From Chryseobacterium sp. c4a (GTDB lineage: Bacteria; Bacteroidota; Bacteroidia; Flavobacteriales; Weeksellaceae): DNA of 64,000 bases. This document shows, piece after piece, positions 53,201-60,505 of the stretch. The position numbers and the translations under genes are program-made. Position 1 is the first letter of the stretch; each line of letters opens with the position of its first letter. The stretch spans positions 1 to 64,000 of the forward strand of contig NZ_WXVU01000008.1 in assembly GCF_009900745.1 (NCBI RefSeq). The letters are read 5' to 3'. The notes under the pieces are model-generated. The model made no database searches. It worked only from the letters and a program-made list of their open reading frames with translations, and was not told where the DNA came from.

Positions 53201-53404
53201 CTGCTCTTCCAGAGGTGTTACCACGGAACGGATCACTGTTTCACTGTTTCCCCCAGGATAAGAACCTGAAACCGTAATGGTAGGCGGAGAAATGTCCGGA
53301 AATCTGGTCACTGCCAATTGGTTTAATCCAATGATCCCCAAAATGACAATGATAAGGGATATTACCGTCGCTAATACCGGACGGTCTATTATCTTTTTTA
53401 ACAT
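50246..53404 (-). CDS. RND multidrug efflux transporter (HAE1 / AcrB type)
   Basis: A 1052-residue inner-membrane proton-driven pump of the hydrophobe/amphiphile efflux family. Length and order match AcrB/MexB. The start MLKKIIDRPVLATVISLIIV, the charge relay GIVVDDAIVVVEAVHSN of span 4, the partner lysine in GLLAKNAILIVEFAV of span 10, and the second-half SLEEKSAGNQTVMILGLCLL are visible. It should export drugs, bile-like detergents and dyes from the periplasm. The preceding adaptor gene is 29 bases upstream. A LytTR-type repeat site lies before the operon. Confidence 0.95.
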   Translation of the reverse strand: MLKKIIDRPVLATVISLIIVILGIIGLNQLAVTRFPDISPPTITVSGSYPGGNSETVIRSVVTPLEEQINGVEDMSYMKSTASNDGTFTISVIFKQGVNADQAAVNVQNRVQQATPILPQEVVRMGLTTSKQQNSMVLIFNIYTEDNKQYDETFLQNFANINLIPQIKRVKGVGQAQIFGIKDYSMRIWLNPQKMASYGLEPSDVSRAIADHSLESAPGKLGEESDAALEYVIRYKGKKNKPEQYEEMVVKNDGTNVIRLKDVARIEFGSINNTGDNLSNGKNAVTVAIMQTTGSNANEIEIGVNKAIDQLSKSFPPGIKYTKVMSTKERLDEATGQVKSTLIEAFILVFIVVFVFLQDFRSTIIPAIAVPVAIIGTFFFLLVLGFTINVLTLFALVLAIGIVVDDAIVVVEAVHSNMEGTNLSGRDATHKAMNEITGAVISITLVMSAVFIPIGFMSGSAGLFYKQFAYTLAIAIIISAVNALTLTPALCAVFLKNHHAEEGGKAKGFGQRFAVAFNAGFNNMTERYAKGVRFLIGKKWIAAGLVAGIIGLSAWLMTSTTKSFVPMEDDGFFIYSLSMPPGTGLTKTTEVSNKINAILKTVDAVQENTSITGFNLLSNSAGPAYAMGFVKLKPKKERGAIQDIDEIMNIVNGKLSVIKEGSVMSFRMPPVEGYGVTNDAEIVLQDRMGRDPQVLKAKADDVIGQLMQVPEVAYAYTMFRADYPQLELEVNEDKAKQLGVSIANLLGTVQTYFSGDQSQNFSRFGKFYRVNIKADGVFRMDEQAFNDIFVKNDKGEMVPANTLITLKKVYGPESVQRYNLYNSLNINVVPKPGISNGALMDKIEPTLNKLPSDYSYEWTGLSLEEKSAGNQTVMILGLCLLFVYLLLAAQYESYILPLAVMLSIPTGIVGAFLGIKAIGLDNNIYVQVGLIMLIGLLAKNAILIVEFAVQRRKSGLSILDSALEGAKARLRPIIMTSLAFIVGMIPLMISTGGMASGNKSISVSAAIGMLSGVVLGVFVIPILYMFFQYLDEKFSTKKNHPVIQNQLTNENI

Positions 53405-53433
53405 TTTCGAATTTTCTAAGAATGATTATAAAA

Positions 53434-54552
53434 TTATTTCGAAGGAGTTACTTTAGCCACTACCTGTGCTCCGTCTGTAAGAGCGTCCAGCCTATTGATG
53501 GCAATCTTGTCTCCTGCATTCACTCCTGTCTTCACAAAGTAATCCTGAGAAGTACTTCCCGATACTTCAATCTGAGTCATTTTTACTTTATCTTTTCCTT
53601 CCAGTTTATAGACGAAGAATTTATCCTGAATATCTTTTACAGAGGTTTTCGGAAGCTTTACCACACCCTCTAATGCATTGTGGATCATCACTCTTCCCGT
53701 TCCTCCTGATCTTAATAATTTATCCGGGTTCTGGAAAACCGCTTTCATCTGAATACTTCCTGTATTTTTGTCAAAATTTCCACTGGCATTTTCCAGTCTT
53801 CCTTTAAATCCATAAGTAGAACCATCTGCTAAAATAAGTTCCACATTCTCCGGATTTCCTCCTGAAGCTGCGGCTCTGCTATGAGCAATAAAGTCTGCTT
53901 CGTTCATTGAGAAATAAACATTTACAGTGCTGATATTGGAAAGTGTTGTTAATGGTGACGCATCAGCCGGGCTGATAAGATTCCCTACTCTGTTTGGAAT
54001 TCTTCCTATGTATCCGCTTACCGGTGCTTTGATATAAGTAAAATTAGCATTGATTTTTGAAGACCCTAAAGAAGACTGTGCCTGAGCCACTTGAGCTGAT
54101 GCAGCCTTTAAATTCGCCTGAGCCGTTTTCAGCTGCATATCGGAAACTACCTTTCCTTCTACAAGAGGTCTTAGTTTTTCAACTTCCAATTTTGCCGTTT
54201 CCTGAGCTGCCAAAGCAGATTTCAAAGCCGCCTGATTTGTATTTACCTGCTCGTTGTACACGGATGGGTTGATTCTAAACAATGTCTGCCCTTTGCTCAC
54301 ATATTGGCCTTCTTTGATGTATACAGCTTCCAGATATCCAGTAACCTGAGCTTTTATTTCTACATTATCCTGCCCTTCTATGCTTCCAGGGTATCCTGTT
54401 GAAACATCTTCATTTCCAGATTTTACCTGAACGAAGTCTGTAGGAAGTGCTACCGCCTGCTGGCTGTTTTCCTGGGCATTTCCTGAACCGCAGGAGTACA
54501 ATATTGCTGTAGCTGCAAGTGAAAGCGCCAGATATCCTTTTCTATAATTCAT
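53434..54552 (-). CDS. RND periplasmic adaptor lipoprotein (AcrA / MexA type)
   Basis: A 372-residue membrane-fusion protein anchored by Cys21 (lipobox LYSC). The order is lipoyl domain half (NVEIKAQVTGYLEAVYIKEG, YVSKGQTLF), alpha hairpin (about 95-155), second lipoyl half (FTYIKAPVSGYIGRIPNRVG), beta barrel and membrane-proximal domain. It is the first gene of the tripartite RND operon. A 21-base-spaced double repeat upstream is the probable site of the LytTR regulator encoded near 56000. Confidence 0.93.
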   Translation of the reverse strand: MNYRKGYLALSLAATAILYSCGSGNAQENSQQAVALPTDFVQVKSGNEDVSTGYPGSIEGQDNVEIKAQVTGYLEAVYIKEGQYVSKGQTLFRINPSVYNEQVNTNQAALKSALAAQETAKLEVEKLRPLVEGKVVSDMQLKTAQANLKAASAQVAQAQSSLGSSKINANFTYIKAPVSGYIGRIPNRVGNLISPADASPLTTLSNISTVNVYFSMNEADFIAHSRAAASGGNPENVELILADGSTYGFKGRLENASGNFDKNTGSIQMKAVFQNPDKLLRSGGTGRVMIHNALEGVVKLPKTSVKDIQDKFFVYKLEGKDKVKMTQIEVSGSTSQDYFVKTGVNAGDKIAINRLDALTDGAQVVAKVTPSK

Positions 54553-54578
54553 AACATTTGTTTTAAATTTTACAACAG

Positions 54579-54651
54579 CAAAATAAGTTCATATAATAAG
54601 GATATTTACCTAAAAATATGGTGAAACGTAGTTAATCGCAGATGAAACGTA
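54579..54651 (-). promoter_or_regulatory. LytTR-type double repeat and promoter of the RND operon
   Basis: On the minus strand TACGTTTCA occurs twice, at 54651-54643 and 54630-54622. The period is 21 bases (9-mer plus a 12-base spacer), as expected for LytTR regulators. TTATTTTG (54586-54579), one mismatch from the -7 consensus, lies 43 bases closer to the gene. Both repeats keep the TACGTT core expected in such sites. Confidence 0.6.
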
Positions 54652-54800
54652 TGATACCAAAAATGAAAAGAAAAGCGGCTATTTTCACCATTCAGATCGA
54701 TAAAAAAAGGCTTTTTCGCTTTAGTATTTCAAAAATACGGTTGAAGTTTAATTTTATACACTTCACTTTTAAAACTCCCGGCTCGGGCTATTTCCCAATT

Positions 54801-54808
54801 TAATTTTG
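54801..54808 (+). promoter_or_regulatory. -7 box of the porin-family gene
   Basis: TAATTTTG, an exact TAnnTTTG match, 48 bases before the ATG at 54857. No TTG at -33. A CCCGnnnCGGG palindrome lies just upstream of the place where -33 would be. Confidence 0.5.
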
Positions 54809-54856
54809 CTGTATTAAAACATCAAAAAATAAGTCAATAATTTAAATTTTTATCAA

Positions 54857-55447
54857 ATGAAAAAGTTTTTAGCAATCACAGCGATCGTATTAGGATTAGG
54901 AGTACAAGCTCAAACAACAGAACCGAAAAAGGAATCAGGAATAGAATTGATCCCAAAAGCGGGAATCAACATTGCCAATCAATCTATAAAAAATGTGAAT
55001 GGTGAAAAATCAAAGACCTCCTTTCAAGCAGGTTTAGGCGTTAATATCCAGACAGGTATAAAGAATTTTTCTATACAGCCTGAAGTGAACTTCATCAGCA
55101 AAGGAACAAAATTTAAAGGCAGTTTTGGAAGTGAGACCTACAACTTTAATTATATAGAAGTTCCGGTATTAGCAAAATACAGCTTCGGGCCGGTATATGT
55201 AAACACAGGCCCTTCTATCGGATTCCTTATGGGGAAAAATGATAAGGTAAAGGCTGCTTATGGCAAAACAAGATCAATAGATTTTGGATTACAGATGGGA
55301 GCTGGTGTAGCCATTCCTGCCGGCCCTGGAAAAGTAATTGTAGATGGTAGATATAATTTAGGATTAAATAATATCTCTGATGAGAAGGGTGTAGATGTGA
55401 AAAACAGAGGTTTTGCCATCTCTTTAGGATATGCTATCCCTTTATAA
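54857..55447 (+). CDS. Outer-membrane beta-barrel porin-family protein
   Basis: A 196-residue protein of the OMP_b-brl_2 / PorT-like group. Signal peptide at 1-19 (VQA|QTT). The mature part alternates polar and hydrophobic residues in about eight strands, with typical pieces ELIPKAGINIANQSI, NFSIQPEVNFISKG, IEVPVLAKYSFGPVYVNTGP and the C-terminal GFAISLGYAIPL. It probably forms a small eight-stranded barrel. Position next to the RND operon with a common control region suggests linked expression but a separate function. Confidence 0.85.
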   Translation: MKKFLAITAIVLGLGVQAQTTEPKKESGIELIPKAGINIANQSIKNVNGEKSKTSFQAGLGVNIQTGIKNFSIQPEVNFISKGTKFKGSFGSETYNFNYIEVPVLAKYSFGPVYVNTGPSIGFLMGKNDKVKAAYGKTRSIDFGLQMGAGVAIPAGPGKVIVDGRYNLGLNNISDEKGVDVKNRGFAISLGYAIPL

Positions 55448-55894
55448 GCTTTAACTCATAGCTTTTTCTTTATATATGATCCCTTTACTAGCAATTGGTG
55501 AAGGGATTTTGGTATTATAGGGCTGGAAGCTGATTGAGGGAAGCTGAAAAGTTACTATTCAGCAAAGAACAGATGAAGTGCAGAAATTGAAGGTTTTTGC
55601 TGAATAAAACAGATTATTTTTAATCGCAAAGAAAAATAATTCGAATATTTTACTTTAGGGAGCTAAGAAGGGGGACTTTATTGCTGAAGAAGTTGAATAT
55701 GCATTCGCTTAGAAAGAATCAATGAAATTGATCCCATAAATACAAATCATATTACCCGTTAGCTTTTATATAAACAAAGAACTTCTCATAGATATAGAAA
55801 AGTTTAAAGCCCTTTTACGGGCTCTAATTAAAAATGATTTTCATTTATATTCGGGCTTCAATGGCCTCCTTCTTTCAGCCTCCAACTTCCTTAC
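55448..55894. other. Intergenic region with degenerate repeat-like sequence
   Basis: This 447-base gap has no convincing gene. It begins with the porin terminator and carries a GCTGGAAG-type segment (about 55521-55550), an A+T-rich middle with a tract resembling dispersed flavobacterial intergenic repeats (about 55618-55720), a weak hairpin AGCCC/GGGCT (55808-55823) and a C/T-rich segment (55865-55890) that is a partial inverse of the first. The repeat reading is from memory of similar sequence and is tentative. Confidence 0.4.
55479..55514 (+). terminator. Terminator of the porin gene
   Basis: ATCCCTTTAC and GTGAAGGGAT pair (one G-T) around TAGCAATTG, followed by TTTTGG. Confidence 0.65.
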
Positions 55895-56659
55895 CTAATA
55901 ATCCATCCAAGATTTGAAAACAGATGCTTTTTCACGGCTTACAATTACTTCCATTTCAGGTTGTTTTCTAAGTTCCAGTTTAAGTTTTCCATTAAAATGA
56001 TTGAAGATCTGCTTTACGGAATCGATGTGAATGATGAACTGTCTGTTGGCACGGAAAAAGAATTTCGGATCCAGTTGCTTTTCAAGCTCTTCCAGAGTCT
56101 GAGGAATATTTTCTACAACACCAGTGTTTAGCATTGCTTTACTAATTCCGAGTTCTGTATAAAAATATAATATGTCTTCTGCCAATACGGTTTTATACCC
56201 ATCACGATGAACGATAAGGAAACGTTTTCTATAATCTTTAGGTTGGATATAATTAAGAAGCCCTTCAATGGCTGATCCTACAACAGGAACAGCTTCCATA
56301 AAGGTTTCATAACGCTTCAAAGCGGCATCCAGCTCATCTTCATCTATAGGTTTTAAAAGGTAATCTATACTATTATATTTAAAGGCCTGTACAGCATATT
56401 CATCATAAGCAGTGGTAAAAATTACAGCACTTTTAATTTCATGTTTATTAAAAATTTCAAAGCTTAAACCGTCTGCCAGGCGAACATCCATCATGATAAT
56501 ATCCGGAACGACATTGTTTTCCAACCAGTTGACGGTAGAGGTAATTGAATCTTCTACTGATAGAATTTCGATATGGGGTCTAAGTTTTTGCAACAATCTT
56601 TTTAATCGGTCTGCATTAGGTCTTTCATCCTCAACTATTAAAATTTTATTTATCTTCAT
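55895..56659 (-). CDS. LytTR-domain response regulator
   Basis: A 254-residue response regulator. The receiver domain (1-120) has the acidic pocket E10-D11, the phosphorylation site D58 (IIMMDVRL) and the signal residues TTAYDEYAVQAF and K104-type IDYLLKPID. The LytTR DNA-binding domain covers about 145-250 (FLIVHRDGYKTVLAEDILYF, FFRANRQFIIHIDSVKQI, MEVIVSREKASVFKSWM). It overlaps its sensor kinase gene by four bases (ATGA). TACGTTTCA-type repeats with a 21-base period at two nearby promoters are its likely sites. Confidence 0.93.
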   Translation of the reverse strand: MKINKILIVEDERPNADRLKRLLQKLRPHIEILSVEDSITSTVNWLENNVVPDIIMMDVRLADGLSFEIFNKHEIKSAVIFTTAYDEYAVQAFKYNSIDYLLKPIDEDELDAALKRYETFMEAVPVVGSAIEGLLNYIQPKDYRKRFLIVHRDGYKTVLAEDILYFYTELGISKAMLNTGVVENIPQTLEELEKQLDPKFFFRANRQFIIHIDSVKQIFNHFNGKLKLELRKQPEMEVIVSREKASVFKSWMDY

Positions 56660-57774
56660 ATCAATGGGAGTTTTACAATAAACTTATCTTCAGTTTTTTC
56701 TATAATCGGTTTTGTGTATCCAAGGATTTCATATCTTGCAATAATATTCGTAAGCCCTACTCCAGAGGAATCCGGCTTATTTATCAGTGGTAAAAAGGTA
56801 TTAGAAACCACCAGTTCGCCTTCAGGGTTTGTATAAACATGAATCTCCAACGGGTTTGCTTTTGAGGTCTGATTGTGTTTAATAGCATTTTCAACCAATA
56901 ACTGCAGAGATAATGGCAGCGTGTACATCGATCTGTATTCTTCCTGAATATCAATTTTAAATATAACACCTTCACCGATTCTTTTTTCAATCAGGAAAAT
57001 ATAAGAGTCTAGAAATTTCAGCTCTTCCTCTACTGCAATGATATCTTTCTTGGAGTTCACCAGTAAATACCGGTATACCCTTGCAAACTTTTCTGAATAT
57101 TCATATCCTAGCTGTTGATCTGAAAGAATAAGTTCTGAAAGGACACTCAGATTATTAAAGATAAAATGCGGATCTATTTGCAGTTTAAGTGCTTGAAGTT
57201 CAGCAGCCATAGCAGCCTGTTTATGCTTAGAGGCTCTCAGTTTATGCTGAGCCGCTTCTACGGCTGTTCTCTTCCAGTTTTGAAGTAAATAATCTACCGT
57301 ATTAAAACCACTTATGATAAGTGATATCACAATATTGGTGGCTACCCATTGTCCCAGTAAAGTATATTCTTTCCGGGAATCCATTTCCGGCAAATTGTCT
57401 GAAGTGCAGTCTACAATGGTATTTATAATCATAACAATCAGAACGCTTCCTACAATCTGAAGAAACCCCTGGATGAGAAGCCTTTTAACAGTTCTGTCTT
57501 TCCAAGGAAGCAGCTTATTAAGAATAGAATCAATAAATATACTGACCTCTGAAATGATGATTGAAAAAAAAATCACCCACAAGGCATCTTCAATGAACAT
57601 TCTCAATGGAGACTCCCAATAGCTCTGCCAAACCGGATCAAAGGGATCAATGAGATAGGAAAATCCACCGAAAGCAATGACTGCTACGGCCCAGATCACC
57701 AATCTCCTCTTCATCGTGGAAAGGATCTTTTTGCTTCGTACTAAATTTTTTCTGATGGTAGAAACCCTATTCAT
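56656..57774 (-). CDS. LytS/YehU-type sensor histidine kinase
   Basis: A 372-residue membrane kinase with four predicted spans (about 24-42, 58-80, 95-120, 140-165), a coiled linker and the His_kinase domain. The phospho-acceptor is H203 in QIDPHFIFNNLS; the ATP-binding N box is LLVENAIKHN and the G box is GVGLTNI. It has no extracytoplasmic sensing domain larger than short loops, so it may sense a membrane-linked stimulus. It is the upstream gene of the pair and faces the universal stress gene at 58004. Confidence 0.93.
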   Translation of the reverse strand: MNRVSTIRKNLVRSKKILSTMKRRLVIWAVAVIAFGGFSYLIDPFDPVWQSYWESPLRMFIEDALWVIFFSIIISEVSIFIDSILNKLLPWKDRTVKRLLIQGFLQIVGSVLIVMIINTIVDCTSDNLPEMDSRKEYTLLGQWVATNIVISLIISGFNTVDYLLQNWKRTAVEAAQHKLRASKHKQAAMAAELQALKLQIDPHFIFNNLSVLSELILSDQQLGYEYSEKFARVYRYLLVNSKKDIIAVEEELKFLDSYIFLIEKRIGEGVIFKIDIQEEYRSMYTLPLSLQLLVENAIKHNQTSKANPLEIHVYTNPEGELVVSNTFLPLINKPDSSGVGLTNIIARYEILGYTKPIIEKTEDKFIVKLPLI

Positions 57775-57890
57775 ATCGGGACTTTATGAATGTAAATATA
57801 GAAATAGATTTTAGAAGCTCATCTTCTATTTTCAACGAGACCGCCAAAACCAACCCTGAAACGTAAAATCGGGACGTTCAAATGAAGACT

Positions 57891-57984
57891 AACGTTTCAT
57901 CACCTGAAAAATACATTTCATCATCATTTTATGCAACATCACAATATTTTTAACAAAAGACTACCTCCTCCTATCCTAGTTTTG
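57891..57984 (+). promoter_or_regulatory. LytTR-type double repeat and promoter of the tandem Usp gene
   Basis: AACGTTTCA (57891-57899) and TACATTTCA (57912-57920) are spaced by 21 bases from start to start. The -7 box TAGTTTTG (57977-57984) matches TAnnTTTG, 64 bases after the second repeat, which is 21 bases more than at the RND promoter. A single TGAAACGTA (57857-57865) with a weak partner (57878-57886) faces the kinase gene and may allow autoregulation. Confidence 0.6.
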
Positions 57985-58003
57985 CAGTATCAAAATCGGT
58001 ACA

Positions 58004-58828
58004 ATGAAAACAATAATTGTCTGCACAGATTTTTCTCGAGAAGCTGAAAATGCACTTCATTATGCAGCATCTATGGCTAAGGAAAACCAGTATCATATCG
58101 TTCTGTTTAATCTGCAAAGCATTTCCATTCATGCCTTGAATGCACAGGCCTCTGCTGATTTTTTCTATGAACAGACGCTTAAAAATCAAAAAAAACTTGG
58201 AGAGAAAGCAGCCGCAATCAGTACCCTGTATACTGTAAAAACTGGATATCATCTGGCATCAGGCAATTTTATTGAAGAGCTCAACACCTGCATACAAGCT
58301 ATAAATTGCGATTTTATTGTTATGGGTATGGCTGAAAAAACGCTTGAACAAAGGTTATTGGGAAATACTGTCACCAAAGCAATTCACAGAATCAAAAAAC
58401 CTATATTAATTGTTCCTGAGCATATAGAATACACGGGTATCCGAAAGATGCTATTTGCCTATGATACTCATAAATCAATAACCTGGTCGGCAATGAATGA
58501 TATTTATTATTTCATTAATGAGTTTAATTCTGAGGTTGAGGTTTTCAATGTAAGTGAGAGGCTTGAAGATTTCGAGGAAGTTATTCACGATATAGATCTG
58601 AATTCCGGTTATGATCTTGATGATATTAAATACAGCTTCAAGATGATCCAATCTATTGAAATTATAAAAGCGATTGAAGAGGAAGTTAAATTGACCAGCG
58701 CAGACCTGCTGACCATGGTTCCTTACCGATATAATCTTGTAGAATCTCTCTTCCACCGAAGTAAAACAGCCATCATGGCGTATAAGAATAAAGTTCCATT
58801 ACTATCAATCCCATTGAACATAGATTAA
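58004..58828 (+). CDS. Tandem universal stress protein (two UspA domains)
   Basis: A 274-residue protein with two UspA-like domains. The first (1-145) has MKTIIVCTDFSREAENALHY and ends with FIVMGMAEKTLEQRLLGNTV, IKKPILIVPEH; the second (about 145-274) has KMLFAYDTHKSITWSAMNDI and ends in KVPLLSIPLNID. In neither domain is the full G-x2-G-x9-G-S motif present; the first keeps part of it (GMAEKTLEQRLLGNT). It may not bind ATP. It is separate from the UspA gene at 35974. Its promoter carries LytTR-type repeats and a strong terminator follows. Confidence 0.88.
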   Translation: MKTIIVCTDFSREAENALHYAASMAKENQYHIVLFNLQSISIHALNAQASADFFYEQTLKNQKKLGEKAAAISTLYTVKTGYHLASGNFIEELNTCIQAINCDFIVMGMAEKTLEQRLLGNTVTKAIHRIKKPILIVPEHIEYTGIRKMLFAYDTHKSITWSAMNDIYYFINEFNSEVEVFNVSERLEDFEEVIHDIDLNSGYDLDDIKYSFKMIQSIEIIKAIEEEVKLTSADLLTMVPYRYNLVESLFHRSKTAIMAYKNKVPLLSIPLNID

Positions 58829-58907
58829 GACTCAATCAATAAAAATCACATTTGAATTATCCTTTTTTGCCTTTTTTAAGGGTTAAATTTTACACTTAAT
58901 CTTGTTT

Positions 58908-58942
58908 AACATGACCGGAGAAAAACTCCGGTCATGTTTTTT
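58908..58942 (+). terminator. Terminator of the tandem Usp gene
   Basis: AACATGACCGGAG and CTCCGGTCATGTT pair around AAAAA, followed by T's: a strong, 13 base-pair stem. Confidence 0.92.
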
Positions 58943-59054
58943 ATGACTATTATCTATTCATGATCATCAAATCGATTAATAAAATTCCGCTTACAATTTA
59001 ATCCTTCATTTCAAGATAAATTGTATTTTTATAAAAGCACCAAAATATGTTATT

Positions 59055-59528
59055 ATGAAATCTATTCTTTTTCATTACCGATGGTATATGATCTGTTTAT
59101 TATTCTTTGGATCGAACCAATCATTTGCTCAAATAATCAATAAGGGAGAAAGCCCGGTTCAATGTTCCCAAAAGCTTAAATTGATATCAGACAGAATGAT
59201 TTTTACAAAAAATCGTCAGGAAAAACCTATCGAAGCAGAAATCATTCTTGATCCAGCAAACTCAACCATAACAACAATATTAAAGGATCCGGATCAGAAA
59301 CAACAATCCGAACAGACTTATCAGATTAAAAATATGAATTGCACCATAAATGATAATTTTACCTCCGGAAGAATCATTTATACTGTAACAAGTAATAATC
59401 CGGATGGCTCATTATCTACAGGCGAGTTTCTTTTGGAAGCTTCAAGACGAGGAGCTTTTTTCTCTAATACGATTGATCCACCTGAGAATAAAGCTGTTAT
59501 TCCGATTGTGAGATTTGAAAGGTTGTAA
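59055..59528 (+). CDS. Small secreted protein of unknown function
   Basis: A 157-residue protein with a signal peptide (about 1-25, SFA|QII). The mature part is beta-rich (MIFTKNRQEKPIEAEIILDP, TITTILKDPDQKQQSEQTYQ) and ends in PIVRFERL. Two cysteines (mature part, VQCSQ and NMNCTIN) could form a disulphide. No family recognised. It is probably a periplasmic or surface protein. It sits alone between two strong regulatory boundaries. Confidence 0.65.
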   Translation: MKSILFHYRWYMICLLFFGSNQSFAQIINKGESPVQCSQKLKLISDRMIFTKNRQEKPIEAEIILDPANSTITTILKDPDQKQQSEQTYQIKNMNCTINDNFTSGRIIYTVTSNNPDGSLSTGEFLLEASRRGAFFSNTIDPPENKAVIPIVRFERL

Positions 59529-59610
59529 ATAAAAAACCACTTTGGATCTGAGGTTACTTTTTATTTTTAAGTCTTAATACATAAATCCTACTGCATTCTC
59601 AATATTTTAA

Positions 59611-59618
59611 TACATTTG
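59611..59618 (+). promoter_or_regulatory. -7 box upstream of the HEMLH-protein gene
   Basis: TACATTTG, an exact TAnnTTTG match, 18 bases before the ATG at 59637. Predicted leader is about 12 bases; no good -33 box. Confidence 0.45.
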
Positions 59619-59636
59619 TTATAAAACATACTTCAA

Positions 59637-60146
59637 ATGAATTTCGAGCAGGTTAATCTACACCTTGAAGCTTACAAGGAACATAATCAGATTCTGGATG
59701 CAGCAAAATATCTGATTCATTCTTTTGATCTGGAACATGAAAACTTTGCAGGCTTTGGATTCAGAGAAGAGCTTTCTCCTACTTCAATGCTTCTTACAGC
59801 AGAAGGAGAACTGGGTGGCCCTCAAACGGTGATGATTCCTAGAAATTTATTTGATTTCGATCTGAATCTTGTGCTTAATATGGTGGCTCACGAAATGCTC
59901 CATGTAAGGCAAAAAGCTCCGGGACAGGTAATTGAAGACAAAAATGAAAGAGAGTTTCAGGCGTATTATGAAATGCTTTTTCATAAGGTTTTCCCACAAG
60001 TTCCTGAAGTTTCGGACTTTCATAAGAAATTCTTTGGCGGAAAAGCCTTGGAATATTATAAAAGAATGGGGGAAGGTTCAGAATTACAACAAAAATATGC
60101 AGAACAGAAAATAGAAGTAGAACATTTAATTAATACATTACCATGA
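59637..60146 (+). CDS. Putative zinc-dependent hydrolase with HEMLH motif
   Basis: A 169-residue cytoplasmic protein. The motif HEMLH (85-89) in NMVAHEMLHVRQKAP is a classic H-E-x-x-H zinc site, and acidic residues further on (NEREFQAYYEMLFHKVF) could give the third ligand. No signal peptide. A proteolytic role is inferred from this motif only; the overall sequence is not one I can place in a named family. It overlaps the next gene by four bases (ATGA) and heads a plus-strand operon. Confidence 0.7.
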   Translation: MNFEQVNLHLEAYKEHNQILDAAKYLIHSFDLEHENFAGFGFREELSPTSMLLTAEGELGGPQTVMIPRNLFDFDLNLVLNMVAHEMLHVRQKAPGQVIEDKNEREFQAYYEMLFHKVFPQVPEVSDFHKKFFGGKALEYYKRMGEGSELQQKYAEQKIEVEHLINTLP

Positions 60147-60490
60147 ACGTAAAACCAGACATAACTTGGGCAGATTTTGAAAAAATAGACATCAGATGCG
60201 GAACGATTATCTCCGTAAATGATTTTGAAAAAGCCAGAAACCCCTCCTATCAATTGGAAATAGACTTTGGCGACTTAGGAATCCGAAAATCATCTGCACA
60301 AATTACTTCACTATATCAAAAAGAAGAGCTGGTAGGAAAACAGATTTTAGCAGTAGTCAACTTTCCTAAAAAGCAGATTGCCAATTTCTTCAGCGAATGT
60401 TTAGTCTTGGGATTATATGGTGAAGACAAAAAAGATGTCACTCTTTTAGCACCTTCATTACCCACCAAAAACGGAATGCAGGTAGGATAG
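60143..60490 (+). CDS. tRNA-binding OB-fold protein (CsaA type)
   Basis: A 115-residue protein with a single tRNA-binding OB fold like CsaA or the C-terminal part of some methionyl-tRNA synthetases. Landmarks are FEKIDIRCGTIISVNDFEKA, YQLEIDFGDLGIRKSSAQI, LVGKQILAVVNFPKKQI and LGLYGEDKKDVTLLAP. CsaA has been described as a chaperone-like secretion helper and tRNA-binding protein in Bacillus. It is coupled to the upstream gene by an overlap of four bases and precedes the exonuclease gene by 15 bases. Confidence 0.9.
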   Translation: MNVKPDITWADFEKIDIRCGTIISVNDFEKARNPSYQLEIDFGDLGIRKSSAQITSLYQKEELVGKQILAVVNFPKKQIANFFSECLVLGLYGEDKKDVTLLAPSLPTKNGMQVG

Positions 60491-60505
60491 CAAATAAAAA
60501 ACACA

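Larger units (their letters stand above)
54553..54856. other. Divergent regulatory region between the RND operon and a porin gene
   Basis: This 304-base gap contains, from left to right, a near -7 box for the RND operon, the LytTR-type double repeat (54622-54651), a short palindrome CCCG-GCT-CGGG (54777-54787) and a -7 box for the porin. No gene is seen. Confidence 0.6.

Noticed and set aside
57920..57984. Crp/Fnr-type palindrome at the tandem Usp promoter
   Set aside because: The -7 box resembles those of the Crp/Fnr promoters (TTTTGCA), but no TTGAC-N4-GTCAA site lies at the matching position.
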